From the NCBI GenBank assembly GCA_020851635.1, contig JADZCJ010000121.1, positions 1 through 64,000 of the forward strand: DNA of 64,000 nt, written 5' to 3'. This stretch comes from Anaerolineae bacterium. GTDB lineage: Bacteria; Chloroflexota; Anaerolineae; UBA4142; SHND01. The position numbers and the translations under genes are program-made. The notes under the pieces are model-generated. The model saw only the letters and a program-made list of their open reading frames with translations, did no database searches and was not told the origin of the DNA. Positions 1 to 7,616 of the stretch are shown here, in pieces. Position 1 is the first letter of the stretch. The number at the start of each line of letters is the position of its first letter.

Positions 1-35
1 ATCAGGGCACGCACGTACCTCACATCAACGCCCAT
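1..35 (-). CDS. Start of an unidentified gene running off the window
   Basis: A minus-strand ATG at 35 has a strong ribosome binding site (AGGAGG, about 6 bases away). The frame then stays open for eleven codons (MGVDVRYVRAL) to the window edge. The fragment is too short to identify. It is divergent from the HEPN remnant that follows. Confidence 0.4.
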   Translation of the reverse strand, partial: MGVDVRYVRAL

Positions 36-107
36 GTAATTCCTCCTCTCGCGGAGAGGGTTCTTCCGCGCGCTCATCAACACCTTGAATCAGTCTGTGT
101 TTTGTGA

Positions 108-374
108 GTGAGTTGCCAATGTCCAGTCAAGAGCATGCTCGTCGCCAAGAAACAGGCGTTTCCGAAAACACACGATTTGATCGCATTGAGCGATTTATGC
201 GAACAGGCGGGAATTTTGTTGGGCATGGCCAAGAAACAGTTAAATGATCTGTCCGATCATGCGGTGCGCGTCCGATATCCGGGGACAGAACCCACGTTCG
301 ATGAAACGCGACAAGCATTGGACACCGCGAAAACCGTTCGCAAGTTTGCTCGAAAATTTCTGAATGTGAAATGA
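108..374 (+). pseudogene. HEPN-domain protein, N-terminally truncated
   Basis: The 88 residues match the second half of a HEPN domain, including the characteristic FPKTHDL segment followed by a long helix. The first HEPN helices (about 40 residues) are missing: an in-frame TGA lies directly before the GTG at 108, and no nucleotidyltransferase partner precedes it. HEPN proteins usually pair with MNT-type nucleotidyltransferases as toxin-antitoxin modules. I read this as a remnant; a shortened functional protein cannot be excluded. The stop overlaps the next start by four bases (ATGA), so the two are probably co-transcribed. Confidence 0.55.
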
Positions 375-1519
375 ACACTCCCCCGCGCATCCTCATCCTC
401 TATGCCTCTATCGGCGGCGGTCACGCCAGCGCGGCGCGCGCCCTCGAAAAGGTGTTCCGGGAGCGCGGCATCGCCGACATTGAAAACAGGGACGTTTTTG
501 AATTTGGCGGCGAACTCTTGCGGAAAGCGGTCGTCGGCAGTTATACCGTCACCAGCGAAAAAGCGCCGTTCCTGTGGAAAATATTTTACGAGTCCGGCGA
601 TGTCAGCAACCCCGAGCGGGGCGAGTTCAAAAACCAGCTGCGCGGGCAGGCACAGCGTCCCCTCTTTGTCCTCACCCTCGACCGCTTTGTCAAAAAATAC
701 GCGCCCGATATTATCATCGGCACCCATTTCATGCCGCTCGAAATCCTGATGCCGCTCAAGCGCAAGGGCGAAATCACCGCGCCCATGTATGAAGTGATTA
801 CCGATTTTATGGTGAGCAGCGACTGGATTCAAAACGGCGTGGATGCGTATTTTGTCGCCAGCGAATTTACGCGCGATGCTATGATCGCGCGGCAGGTGGA
901 CCCGGCAATCATTCAGGTCACGGGCATTCCCGTCAAGCCCGAACTGGCGCTGCCGAACGATCGCGCCGCGGCGCGCGCCAGAATTGGCATTACGGACCCG
1001 CTCGTTATTACGCTGCTCGGCAGCGGCATTCACAGCAAACGTGTGCGCCGCGTGACAAAAGCGCTGCTAAACACCGATTTGCGCGGCGCGCTGGTCGTCG
1101 TTGCGGGGCGCAACGAAGAGCTGGAAAAGGAAATCGCCGACCTCACCAGCGGTCCAACGCTGCGGCTGCTTTCGTTCGGCTTTATTGATTTTGTGGATGA
1201 CCTGATCGCGGCAAGCGATATCGTGATCACCAAAGCGGGCGGTCTCACCGTCAGCGAAATTCTGGCGCGCGGGACGCCCATGATCGTCATTGACCCCATC
1301 CCGGGCCAAGAAGAATGGAACGCCGATTTTGTTGCGGGCAGCGGCGCGGGCGTTCAACTGCGGATGATCGAGACCGCGCCCGCCGCCGCCCTCACTCTGG
1401 TCAGCGAACCCGAACGCCTCGCCGCTATGCGCGCTCGCGCCGAACGCGTCGGCAGACCCCGCGCCGCGTATGATATTGCGGACTATGTGCTGGAACATGC
1501 TATGATTCCCGGCGCATAG
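371..1519 (+). CDS. MGDG synthase/UgtP-like glycosyltransferase
   Basis: This 382-residue protein begins with the N-terminal signature of monogalactosyldiacylglycerol synthase-type enzymes (ASIGGGHASAARAL, residues about 12-25). It ends with a GT28-like donor-binding domain (TKAGGLTVSEILARGTPMIV, around residue 305). The family transfers a sugar from a nucleotide donor to diacylglycerol at the inner face of the membrane, making glycolipids. Length is typical and there is no signal peptide. Translation is coupled to the HEPN remnant through an ATGA overlap. The exact sugar and acceptor cannot be told from sequence. Confidence 0.82.
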   Translation: MNTPPRILILYASIGGGHASAARALEKVFRERGIADIENRDVFEFGGELLRKAVVGSYTVTSEKAPFLWKIFYESGDVSNPERGEFKNQLRGQAQRPLFVLTLDRFVKKYAPDIIIGTHFMPLEILMPLKRKGEITAPMYEVITDFMVSSDWIQNGVDAYFVASEFTRDAMIARQVDPAIIQVTGIPVKPELALPNDRAAARARIGITDPLVITLLGSGIHSKRVRRVTKALLNTDLRGALVVVAGRNEELEKEIADLTSGPTLRLLSFGFIDFVDDLIAASDIVITKAGGLTVSEILARGTPMIVIDPIPGQEEWNADFVAGSGAGVQLRMIETAPAAALTLVSEPERLAAMRARAERVGRPRAAYDIADYVLEHAMIPGA

Positions 1520-1663
1520 CTGCTGTCTTATGTGCATCGTCGAGTTTCGCCGTCTTTTTGACCAGGAAAATGCTGCCCGTGTTCAATTTCATCTTGACCG
1601 TGATCGGGTAGTCCAGTTTGTTGTGCAGTTAGAGTGTCTGCTTCAAGGAGAGAGGTATGAACA

Positions 1664-1957
1664 ATGGCAAAGCGAATAAAGGACCATGGAAGCGGGATCG
1701 TCAACCGCAATATTGTTTTGCTGGACGCACTCATGCGCTATCTCATCGCCGAGCCGCGCATTTTTTCTGCGCTTCCGGATAATTTCGAACTGGTTATCTT
1801 GCCCGAAGATGATCCCGAGATTCGCCTCTATAATCTGGACCTGCTGGACCGTTTGGGAGCGGAAGGAAAACCGGTTGTCTTGGCACGGCTCAAGTCTGCA
1901 AGACACTTGGATCTGAAACGAGTCAAGCCGGATTTATACGTTCCAATTGCGGCATAA
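1664..1957 (+). CDS. Small DUF5647-like protein
   Basis: A 97-residue soluble protein with a good purine-rich ribosome binding site (GAGAGG). It contains VILPEDDPEIRLYNLDLL and a following valine-rich strand (KPVVLARL), which resemble my recollection of the DUF5647 family, small proteins common in Chloroflexota and cyanobacteria and often near toxin-antitoxin genes. The function is unknown. It converges on the MazF gene and is separated from it by a strong terminator. Confidence 0.6.
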   Translation: MAKRIKDHGSGIVNRNIVLLDALMRYLIAEPRIFSALPDNFELVILPEDDPEIRLYNLDLLDRLGAEGKPVVLARLKSARHLDLKRVKPDLYVPIAA

Positions 1958-1966
1958 GAAAATAAA

Positions 1967-2010
1967 GCACAAAAAAATGACGAGTCGAAAGACTCGTCAT
2001 TTTTTTGTGC
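1967..2010. terminator. Bidirectional intrinsic terminator
   Basis: A perfect 20-bp stem with a GAAA tetraloop. The outer part of each arm is an A7/T7 run, so the hairpin can end transcription in both directions. It sits between the convergent DUF5647-like gene and the mazF-type gene. Confidence 0.9.
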
Positions 2011-2043
2011 TTGTCTGATTCAGCCGCCACCGCTTACTCTCCT

Positions 2044-2388
2044 TTATCCGTGACGGAGCCAATCGGACAAACGACTCTTGATTTGCGTCAATCGTTTTGT
2101 CGAGATGCGGCCCAAACGCGCGTTGATTACACTCGACTCTACACTGGCAAGCCTCGCTAATCGGACAACGGAACGCGCCTTCAACCCCGTTATCTTGTAA
2201 TCCGAATCATCCGTCTCGATCATCTCGTCAAATTTGGGAACCGCCTGCTGCGTTTGCGATGTGATTAGCGCAAGCAGCAAATCAGCGTGACGCCCGGGAG
2301 CAACTGCAATCACCAGGGCCGGACGAAGTTTTCCTGCGTTCAAATCGGATTGAGGAAAACGGATGAGCACAATGTCGCCGGGATTCAT
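2044..2388 (-). CDS. MazF/PemK-family toxin endoribonuclease
   Basis: A 114-residue protein opening with GDIVLIRFPQSD and containing KLRPALVI, the hallmark of the MazF/PemK fold: a GDIV strand, then the conserved RP in the substrate loop. These toxins cleave mRNA at short sequence motifs. The start overlaps the stop of the upstream small gene by four bases, the usual toxin-antitoxin arrangement. Confidence 0.87.
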   Translation of the reverse strand: MNPGDIVLIRFPQSDLNAGKLRPALVIAVAPGRHADLLLALITSQTQQAVPKFDEMIETDDSDYKITGLKARSVVRLARLASVESSVINARLGRISTKRLTQIKSRLSDWLRHG

Positions 2389-2618
2389 GGATGATAAACT
2401 TCTTGCGCGTCCTTCAAGGTATATTCGACGGGGTCATCCTCCCGCAAGAATTGTTCAAGCGCAAAGGTCTGCCATTCATCGCTCGACCAATCCATAATAA
2501 CCGGCACAATTTGGCGTCGCGCCGCCACAAACGACGCGAAATCAGCGATCACTTGCACCACCTCATCGGGCAACACGTCAATTTGTTGATGGAGTTGTTC
2601 TCGGATTGCTCTAGCCAT
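2385..2618 (-). CDS. Antitoxin of the MazF-type pair
   Basis: A 77-codon gene (MARAIREQLHQQ...) immediately upstream of the toxin. The segment LPDEVVQVIADFASFVAARR resembles the DUF2281/short helical antitoxins found with MazF and PIN toxins. I chose the ATG at 2618 because GAGGT lies about 6 bases upstream; the frame stays open to 2660, but that extension has no ribosome binding site. It probably neutralises the toxin and represses its own promoter. Confidence 0.7.
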   Translation of the reverse strand: MARAIREQLHQQIDVLPDEVVQVIADFASFVAARRQIVPVIMDWSSDEWQTFALEQFLREDDPVEYTLKDAQEVYHP

Positions 2619-2691
2619 TCTGTATACCTCACAAAAGAATGAATCCGCAGACTTTTGCATATTATAACATGCCCGTTTGCGGGTTGATTCC

Positions 2692-4515
2692 TTACTCTGC
2701 CGCCACCGCCAACCCGGTCAATCTGCCCAGCCCGTACTCGCTCTCCAATTCTTTGCGGAACTGGCGCGTATAGAGTTCGTAATAATGTCCGTGTTTTCGC
2801 AGCAGTTCGGCGTGCGTGCCCATTTCCGAGATGCCGCCTTTTTCGATCACGAGGATGCGGCTCGCGCGCTTGATGGTCGAAAGACGGTGCGCGATCACAA
2901 AACTGGTGCGCCCCTGCATCAGACGCTCCATCCCGCGCTGGATCAACGCCTCGGTCAGCGTGTCCACCGAGCTCGTCGCTTCGTCCATGACCAGAATGTC
3001 GGGATTCGCCAGCACGGCGCGCGCCAGCGAGATCAATTGTTTCTGCCCGGTCGAAAGCAGGTTGCCGCCTTCGCCCACTTGTGCCAAATACCCCTTTTCC
3101 AGAGTGACGATGAAATCGTGCGCGCCCGCGACCCTGGCGGCTTGTTCCACCTGCTCATCCGTCGCCTCCAACTTGCCGTAACGGATGTTTTCACGCACCG
3201 TGCCGCTAAAGAGATGCGGCGTTTGCAGCACCACGCCGATGCGCGATTGGATGCTGTGCAGGGTCAGGTCCAAGTAATCGCGCCCGCCGATTCTCAGCAC
3301 GCCGCTCTTGGGCTCATAGAAACGGCAGATCAGATTCACCAGCGTTGATTTGCCGCCGCCGGTCGGACCCACCAGCGCAATCGTTTCTCCCGCCTTGACG
3401 CGCAGGTTGAATTTTTCGAGCACGGGCTTTTCCGGCACATACCAAAAGTCCACATTTTCCAGTTCAATGTCCCCGCGCAAACTCCCCGGGTCCACCGCAT
3501 TGGGGCGGTCCACAATTTCCGCCTTGGTATCCAGCAGCGAAAATGTCCGTTCCGCCGACGCCACCGCATGCTGCATCGAAGCATAGACGCGCGCCAGGTC
3601 CTGGATGGGCCACAGCATGAACGTGATATACCCGATGAATGCCGTCAACGTCCCGATCGTCATCGTGCCCCACACGATTTGCAGACCGCCGTACCAGGCG
3701 ATGATGCTCAACGCAATCGCGCTGATAAACTGCACCACGGGCAAAAAGAGCGCCGACATGCGCGCCGCGCGATACGACGCGCTATACATCTGCCCCGTCA
3801 GTTCGCCAAACTCGTCCAGGTTCTTTTCTTCGCGGTTCAGCGCCTTGATCACGCGGACGCCCTGGATGTTTTCGTTATAGGCGCCGGTGATGCGCGAGTT
3901 GGTCTTGCGCACGATGCGATATTCCGTAATGATGCGCTTTTGAAACCACGAGGCGACGACGATCAGGACCGGAATGACCGTAAGCACGACGAGCGCCAAC
4001 TGCCAGTTCAAGAGCAGCATAAAGAACGCGGCGGTCGCGATGCTCATGATCGCCCACGTCACATCCACCGCGCCCCACGTAATCAGGTCGGCAATGTGAC
4101 TCGTGTCGCTCGTCACGCGCGACATGATCCAGCCCACCGGGGTGCGGTCAAAATACGAGAACGATAGGTGCTGGAGGTGATTGAACAGCGCCTTGCGCAG
4201 GTCATATTGCACGCGCTCGCCCAGAATGCCCGCGAGATAGATAAACCCAAACACACAGGCGGCCTGGCTGACCGCAATCACGCCGTAAACAGCCATGATG
4301 CGCGCCAGCGCGGCCGGGTCATTCGGCGTGATGCCCGCGTCAATGATCAGTTTTTTGAGATAGTTGAACACACCATCCTGCGCGGCGACGATGGCAATGA
4401 GCACGACAAAACCGATCAGCCACCACTTGTGCGGCAGCGCCAGCGTAAACATCCGTTTGATCGTCTTGCCGGAAAGTTGCGCTTGAAAATCTTCTTCTTC
4501 AAATTCTTGATTCAT
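2692..4515 (-). CDS. ABC exporter half-transporter (subunit with non-canonical signature)
   Basis: About 607 residues: an N-terminal ABC exporter transmembrane domain (six helices, roughly residues 25-325), then a nucleotide-binding domain. Walker A is GPTGGGKST and Walker B is ILVMDEATSSVD with the catalytic Glu. The signature motif reads LLSTGQ instead of LSGGQ. With the neighbouring gene, which has the opposite defect, this forms a predicted heterodimer. I took the ATG at 4515; the longer frame from 4560 would start within an intercistronic hairpin. The substrate could be a lipid, peptide or drug. Confidence 0.9.
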   Translation of the reverse strand: MNQEFEEEDFQAQLSGKTIKRMFTLALPHKWWLIGFVVLIAIVAAQDGVFNYLKKLIIDAGITPNDPAALARIMAVYGVIAVSQAACVFGFIYLAGILGERVQYDLRKALFNHLQHLSFSYFDRTPVGWIMSRVTSDTSHIADLITWGAVDVTWAIMSIATAAFFMLLLNWQLALVVLTVIPVLIVVASWFQKRIITEYRIVRKTNSRITGAYNENIQGVRVIKALNREEKNLDEFGELTGQMYSASYRAARMSALFLPVVQFISAIALSIIAWYGGLQIVWGTMTIGTLTAFIGYITFMLWPIQDLARVYASMQHAVASAERTFSLLDTKAEIVDRPNAVDPGSLRGDIELENVDFWYVPEKPVLEKFNLRVKAGETIALVGPTGGGKSTLVNLICRFYEPKSGVLRIGGRDYLDLTLHSIQSRIGVVLQTPHLFSGTVRENIRYGKLEATDEQVEQAARVAGAHDFIVTLEKGYLAQVGEGGNLLSTGQKQLISLARAVLANPDILVMDEATSSVDTLTEALIQRGMERLMQGRTSFVIAHRLSTIKRASRILVIEKGGISEMGTHAELLRKHGHYYELYTRQFRKELESEYGLGRLTGLAVAAE

Positions 4516-4530
4516 GGTGAGTGATGATCG

Positions 4531-4561
4531 CGTGGTTTGTGCGCCCGGCGCACAAACCACG
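4531..4561. other. Intercistronic hairpin between the two ABC genes
   Basis: A 15-bp perfect inverted repeat with a single central base lies between the stop of the upstream ABC gene and the start of the downstream one. It has no T-run, so it is more likely an mRNA stability or translation element than a terminator. Confidence 0.7.
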
Positions 4562-4569
4562 CGAAATTT

Positions 4570-6423
4570 CTAATTCATCAACCGCTCGACCGCGTGTTTT
4601 TCTTGAAACTCGCGCGAGGTTTCCGCCACCTCGCGCTCGACCTGGCTTTCGATTTTCGCTTGCAGTTCGTAAATCCGCTTGTAGAGCCCTTCCTGCTGTG
4701 TCAGTTCGCGGTGTGTGCCGCGCTGGGTGATGCGCCCGCCTTCCAGCACCAGAATCTGGTCGGCGTTCATCACGCTCTGGATGCGGTGCGCGATGATGAA
4801 GGTCGTGCGGTCGCGCATCAGCGCTTCCAGCGCCTCGCGGATCGCCTCTTCGGTCTCGGTATCCACCGACGAGGTGGAATCGTCCAGAATCAGGATGCGC
4901 GGGTCTTTGAGAATGGTGCGCGCAATGGTGATGCGCTGTTTCTGACCGCCCGAGAGCGTGATACCTTTTTCGCCGACGAGCGTGGCGTATCCTTCGGGGA
5001 ACGACAGAATGACATCGTGAACCGCCGCCGCCTGCGCCGCCGCAAACACCTGTTCATCCGTCACCGCGCGCCCCACGCCATAGGTGATGTTTTCGCGAAT
5101 CGTCCGCGAAAAGAGGAACGGTTCCTGTTCCACAATCCCGATGTGGCGCCGCAGGTAATCGCGCGGAAACTCTTGCAGTTCCACGCCGTCCAGCCGGACG
5201 TGACCCGACGCGTATTCATAGAAACGCGGGAGCAGGTTCACGAGCGACGTTTTGCCCGACCCGGTCGGACCCATCAGGGCGATCACCTGTCCCGGCTCGG
5301 CATGAAAGGTAATGTCGTGCAGGACGCGGCTTTCGCCCGCATACTCGAAATTGACGTTCTGAAACTCGATGTCTCCGCGCAGGCGATAGTTGGCGGGCGG
5401 AATGAACGCGCCGTCTTCGATGGGTTCGCGCGTCGTGCGGATAATCTCTGCCAGCCGCCCGAACGAGACCATGCCCGTGGATGCCTGCACGATCTGGCGA
5501 CCCAATTCGCGCATGGGCCAGATCAAGAGCACGACCAGCCCCATGTAGGTCACATACGCCCCCAGCGTCAGCTGTCCGTTCATGACCATCAGCGCGCCGA
5601 TGGTATAGCCCGCCATCATTTGGGCGGCGCACAGAATGTCGGCGGAGGGCCAAAAGAGCGAGTGCATGATGAGCAGTCTTTTGCCGCGCTTGAACTTTTC
5701 GAAATTGGCGCCTTCGAATTTTTCTTGTTCGTGCTCCTGGCGCGCAAACGCCTTGACGACGCGCACGCCGGTCAGGTTTTCCTGCAGGGTCGTGGAAACC
5801 ACCGCATCCTGGTTTTGATAGTGTTCGTATGCTTTCGAGACGCGGCGAAAGAAAAAGAAAGACATGACCACGATCAGCGGCACGACCACGACGGACGCCA
5901 GCGCCAACTGGCGATTGAGCGCAAACAGCGCGACAAAGTTGACGATAAAGAGGAGCGTGATGCGCGAGACGCCGAGCGCCTGTTCGGCATAGAACCTTCG
6001 CACCGCCTCTACATCTGAGGTCGAACGCTGAATCAGGTCGCCCGTCGGCATTTTGTCGTGAAACGCAAAGGTCATGCGCTGGATGTGGTCATAGAGATAG
6101 TTGCGAATCTTGCGCGCGATGCCTTCGGCGGTGAGCGCGGCAAAGCGTCCGCTGAGAAACGAAAAGGTCCCTTCGGTGAGCGCGAGGGCGATAAAGCCGA
6201 GGGCGATGAGCGGCAGGAGCTGGAGCATGGAGGCGCTTGCCAGAATCTCGTTGACGAGGTAGCCGATGAGGAAAAAGGTGCCGGTGCGGGCGGCGACCGA
6301 AATCATCTGGGAGCCGATGGCGGCGGCATATTTCAGCCGGAACCCGCGCAAGAGCCGCCATAGTCCGAGAAAGGGTTTTTCAGTTGCGATATGTCGGAAT
6401 TCGGACGAATCTGTTTTTGCCAT
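4570..6423 (-). CDS. ABC exporter half-transporter (subunit with degenerate Walker B)
   Basis: About 617 residues, starting MAKTDSSEF with GGAG 8-9 bases upstream. It has six predicted membrane helices and then a nucleotide-binding domain with Walker A GPTGSGKTS and a canonical signature LSGGQKQR. Walker B reads ILILDDSTSSVD: the catalytic Glu is replaced by Asp. In heterodimeric exporters such as TM287/288 or TmrAB, a subunit of this kind supplies the catalytically dead half-site. First gene of a two-gene operon. Confidence 0.9.
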   Translation of the reverse strand: MAKTDSSEFRHIATEKPFLGLWRLLRGFRLKYAAAIGSQMISVAARTGTFFLIGYLVNEILASASMLQLLPLIALGFIALALTEGTFSFLSGRFAALTAEGIARKIRNYLYDHIQRMTFAFHDKMPTGDLIQRSTSDVEAVRRFYAEQALGVSRITLLFIVNFVALFALNRQLALASVVVVPLIVVMSFFFFRRVSKAYEHYQNQDAVVSTTLQENLTGVRVVKAFARQEHEQEKFEGANFEKFKRGKRLLIMHSLFWPSADILCAAQMMAGYTIGALMVMNGQLTLGAYVTYMGLVVLLIWPMRELGRQIVQASTGMVSFGRLAEIIRTTREPIEDGAFIPPANYRLRGDIEFQNVNFEYAGESRVLHDITFHAEPGQVIALMGPTGSGKTSLVNLLPRFYEYASGHVRLDGVELQEFPRDYLRRHIGIVEQEPFLFSRTIRENITYGVGRAVTDEQVFAAAQAAAVHDVILSFPEGYATLVGEKGITLSGGQKQRITIARTILKDPRILILDDSTSSVDTETEEAIREALEALMRDRTTFIIAHRIQSVMNADQILVLEGGRITQRGTHRELTQQEGLYKRIYELQAKIESQVEREVAETSREFQEKHAVERLMN

Positions 6424-6449
6424 GTGTTGTTCTCCGGACAAATGCCAGA

Positions 6450-6471
6450 GGAACGCTGCGGCGAGCGTTCC
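6450..6471. repeat. Dispersed palindromic repeat, GGAACGCT variant
   Basis: A GGAACGCTGC-GGCGAGCGTTCC hairpin followed by CTAC, a variant of the intergenic repeat family seen elsewhere in the window. It lies just upstream of the ABC operon. Confidence 0.7.
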
Positions 6472-6560
6472 CTACCGGGGCGTTGCCTGCCAGGGTAGGC
6501 GTTCTCGATAAACTGTCGGTAAAGGATACATAAAAGCGCATGTTGCCGCGCTTGAGAAAT

Positions 6561-6596
6561 AAAAAACGGTCACAGCGCGGGGTGCGACTGTGACCG
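6561..6596 (-). terminator. Intrinsic terminator on the minus strand
   Basis: CGGTCACAG (6567-6575) pairs with CTGTGACCG (6588-6596). On the minus strand the stem is followed by six T residues. It implies a short transcript upstream, between about 6600 and 6790, ending before the ABC operon. Confidence 0.75.
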
Positions 6597-6627
6597 TCGA
6601 AAAGACGACAGCGGGACCGGATACGTT

Positions 6628-6732
6628 TTATCCGTCAACAGGCACACCTATACAAGGCGCAGACGCCACATCACCACCGCTCGTGTTGGCGGCGCTGTGA
6701 TCGCGCGGGAGAATGACAAACATGCTGCTCAT
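6628..6732 (-). CDS. Possible small peptide gene (34 aa)
   Basis: A minus-strand ATG frame beginning MSSMFVILPRDH and ending PCIGVPVDG, directly upstream of the terminator at 6561-6596. A TTGACA lies at 6785-6790 on the same strand, but no good -10 follows it. There is no clear ribosome binding site and no recognised homologue. The only evidence is the ORF-plus-terminator arrangement ahead of an exporter operon. The transcript could equally be a small RNA. Confidence 0.25.
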   Translation of the reverse strand: MSSMFVILPRDHSAANTSGGDVASAPCIGVPVDG

Positions 6733-6875
6733 TAACGCATAACTACGTGTTTGGACAACGGCTGAATCCGAAGCGTTCCTGCATTGTCAAAACGTGTAGA
6801 GTGGACCTGTCAGTAAAGCAAAGGAGAGTTTATCATAGGTTTTTGGGATGTCAAGAGCTGCGGGGAGGAAATTTT

Positions 6876-7110
6876 CGATTTCAGGTTGCAGGTTACAGGT
6901 TACAGGCAACAGATTACAGACGATGGGCGATGGGCGATGGGCTATCGGTTATCGGCTATGGGCTATCGGCTATAGGTGGAAACCGGGGGTACGCGTTGGT
7001 AAAGATAGTATAGAACGGACGCGCTGAATCTCAAGATGTTTTTGGGGCGGGGAACCTTAAAAATGTCGGACAGACGAATGACGAAGGACGAACGATGAAG
7101 GACGAATGAG
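6876..7110. repeat. Low-complexity intergenic repeats
   Basis: Degenerate runs built on GGTTACAGGTTACAGG, GATGGGCGATGGGC and TATCGGCTATGGGC, followed by GACGAATGACGAAGGACGAACG. Similar word-salad repeats recur at about 15095-15150 and 52080-52270. No gene is seen between 6733 and 7119. Confidence 0.6.
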
Positions 7111-7119
7111 CGTCCGGTG

Positions 7120-7347
7120 TCACGCGGCAACGGGGCGCGCGTGCGCGATTTCATGATGTCCAATGGGGCGCACCTGCGAGGGATACAGGGAAACAACGGC
7201 AACCGTTTCGCCATCGAGGGTAACAAATTCTACCTCATACCCCTTGTGGTCGCGATGGACGAGGACGACGGTGCCGATGTCCCCAGCCTTGAGTGCGTGA
7301 TCGGGTAAATCGGTGGTCAATACGATGCGGTCCAATTCATGAATCAT
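7120..7347 (-). CDS. DUF4926-domain protein
   Basis: A 75-residue protein from the ATG at 7347 (MIHELDRIVLTTDLPDHALK). The pattern LDRIVL...DLP...LKAGDIGTVVLV...YEVEFVTLDGET matches DUF4926, a small SH3-like beta-barrel family of unknown function. The frame is open further upstream, but that extension encodes part of a different protein (next entry), so the start at 7347 is preferred. Confidence 0.75.
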   Translation of the reverse strand: MIHELDRIVLTTDLPDHALKAGDIGTVVLVHRDHKGYEVEFVTLDGETVAVVSLYPSQVRPIGHHEIAHARPVAA

Positions 7348-7509
7348 GGGCGCGTTCCGGGTGTGGGAGTTTCGCGGTGATTTGACGCCTTTGACATTGA
7401 CAACTTTGTCCGGGTTCAATCCATACAATTGACAGACGAGTTTGTCAATTTCGCGTGCGAGCGGGGTAGTGGTGGTCGGCGGCTGTGGGGGGGCAGGTAA
7501 TTCAAAGGT
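7348..7509 (-). pseudogene. C-terminal scar of a DNA methyltransferase/restriction enzyme
   Basis: In frame with and directly upstream of the DUF4926 gene is a stretch reading LAREIDKLVCQLYGL. It matches the C-terminal 'EIDxLVYxLYGLT' motif of Eco57I-type and related N6-adenine methyltransferase/restriction proteins. A TGA at 7510-7512 cuts off anything upstream. I interpret it as the last piece of a deleted restriction-modification gene. Confidence 0.5.
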
Positions 7510-7524
7510 TCAGAATTTGGGGCA

Positions 7525-7553
7525 TTGCGCGTGCCTTGCCGATTTGGTAAAAT
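7525..7553 (+). promoter_or_regulatory. Likely promoter of the mod gene
   Basis: TTGCGC (7525-7530), a 17-base spacer, then TAAAAT (7548-7553). The same -35 hexamer occurs before the secreted protein gene at 37075. Confidence 0.5.
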
Positions 7554-7555
7554 CA

Positions 7556-7595
7556 CGCGGCGTTTGCATGATAGTGCGAACGCCGCGTTTTTTTT
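7556..7595 (+). terminator. Terminator-like hairpin in the mod leader
   Basis: A 13-bp GC-rich stem (CGCGGCGTTTGCA pairing with TGCGAACGCCGCG) is followed by eight T residues, 21 bases before the mod start. There is no plus-strand gene upstream that needs a terminator. It could insulate mod or act as an attenuator or start-site roadblock. Confidence 0.7.
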
Positions 7596-7616
7596 AGCAG
7601 ACCATTGTGAGGGATC

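Noticed and set aside
4537-6018. A 493-aa plus-strand frame across the ABC exporter gene
   Set aside because: Its composition (many Arg, His, Asp) is that of a reverse-strand shadow, and the minus-strand gene has all ABC motifs.
6748-6790. Consensus promoter for the small ORF upstream of the ABC operon
   Set aside because: TTGACA is present at 6785-6790, but no acceptable -10 follows at 16-18 bases.
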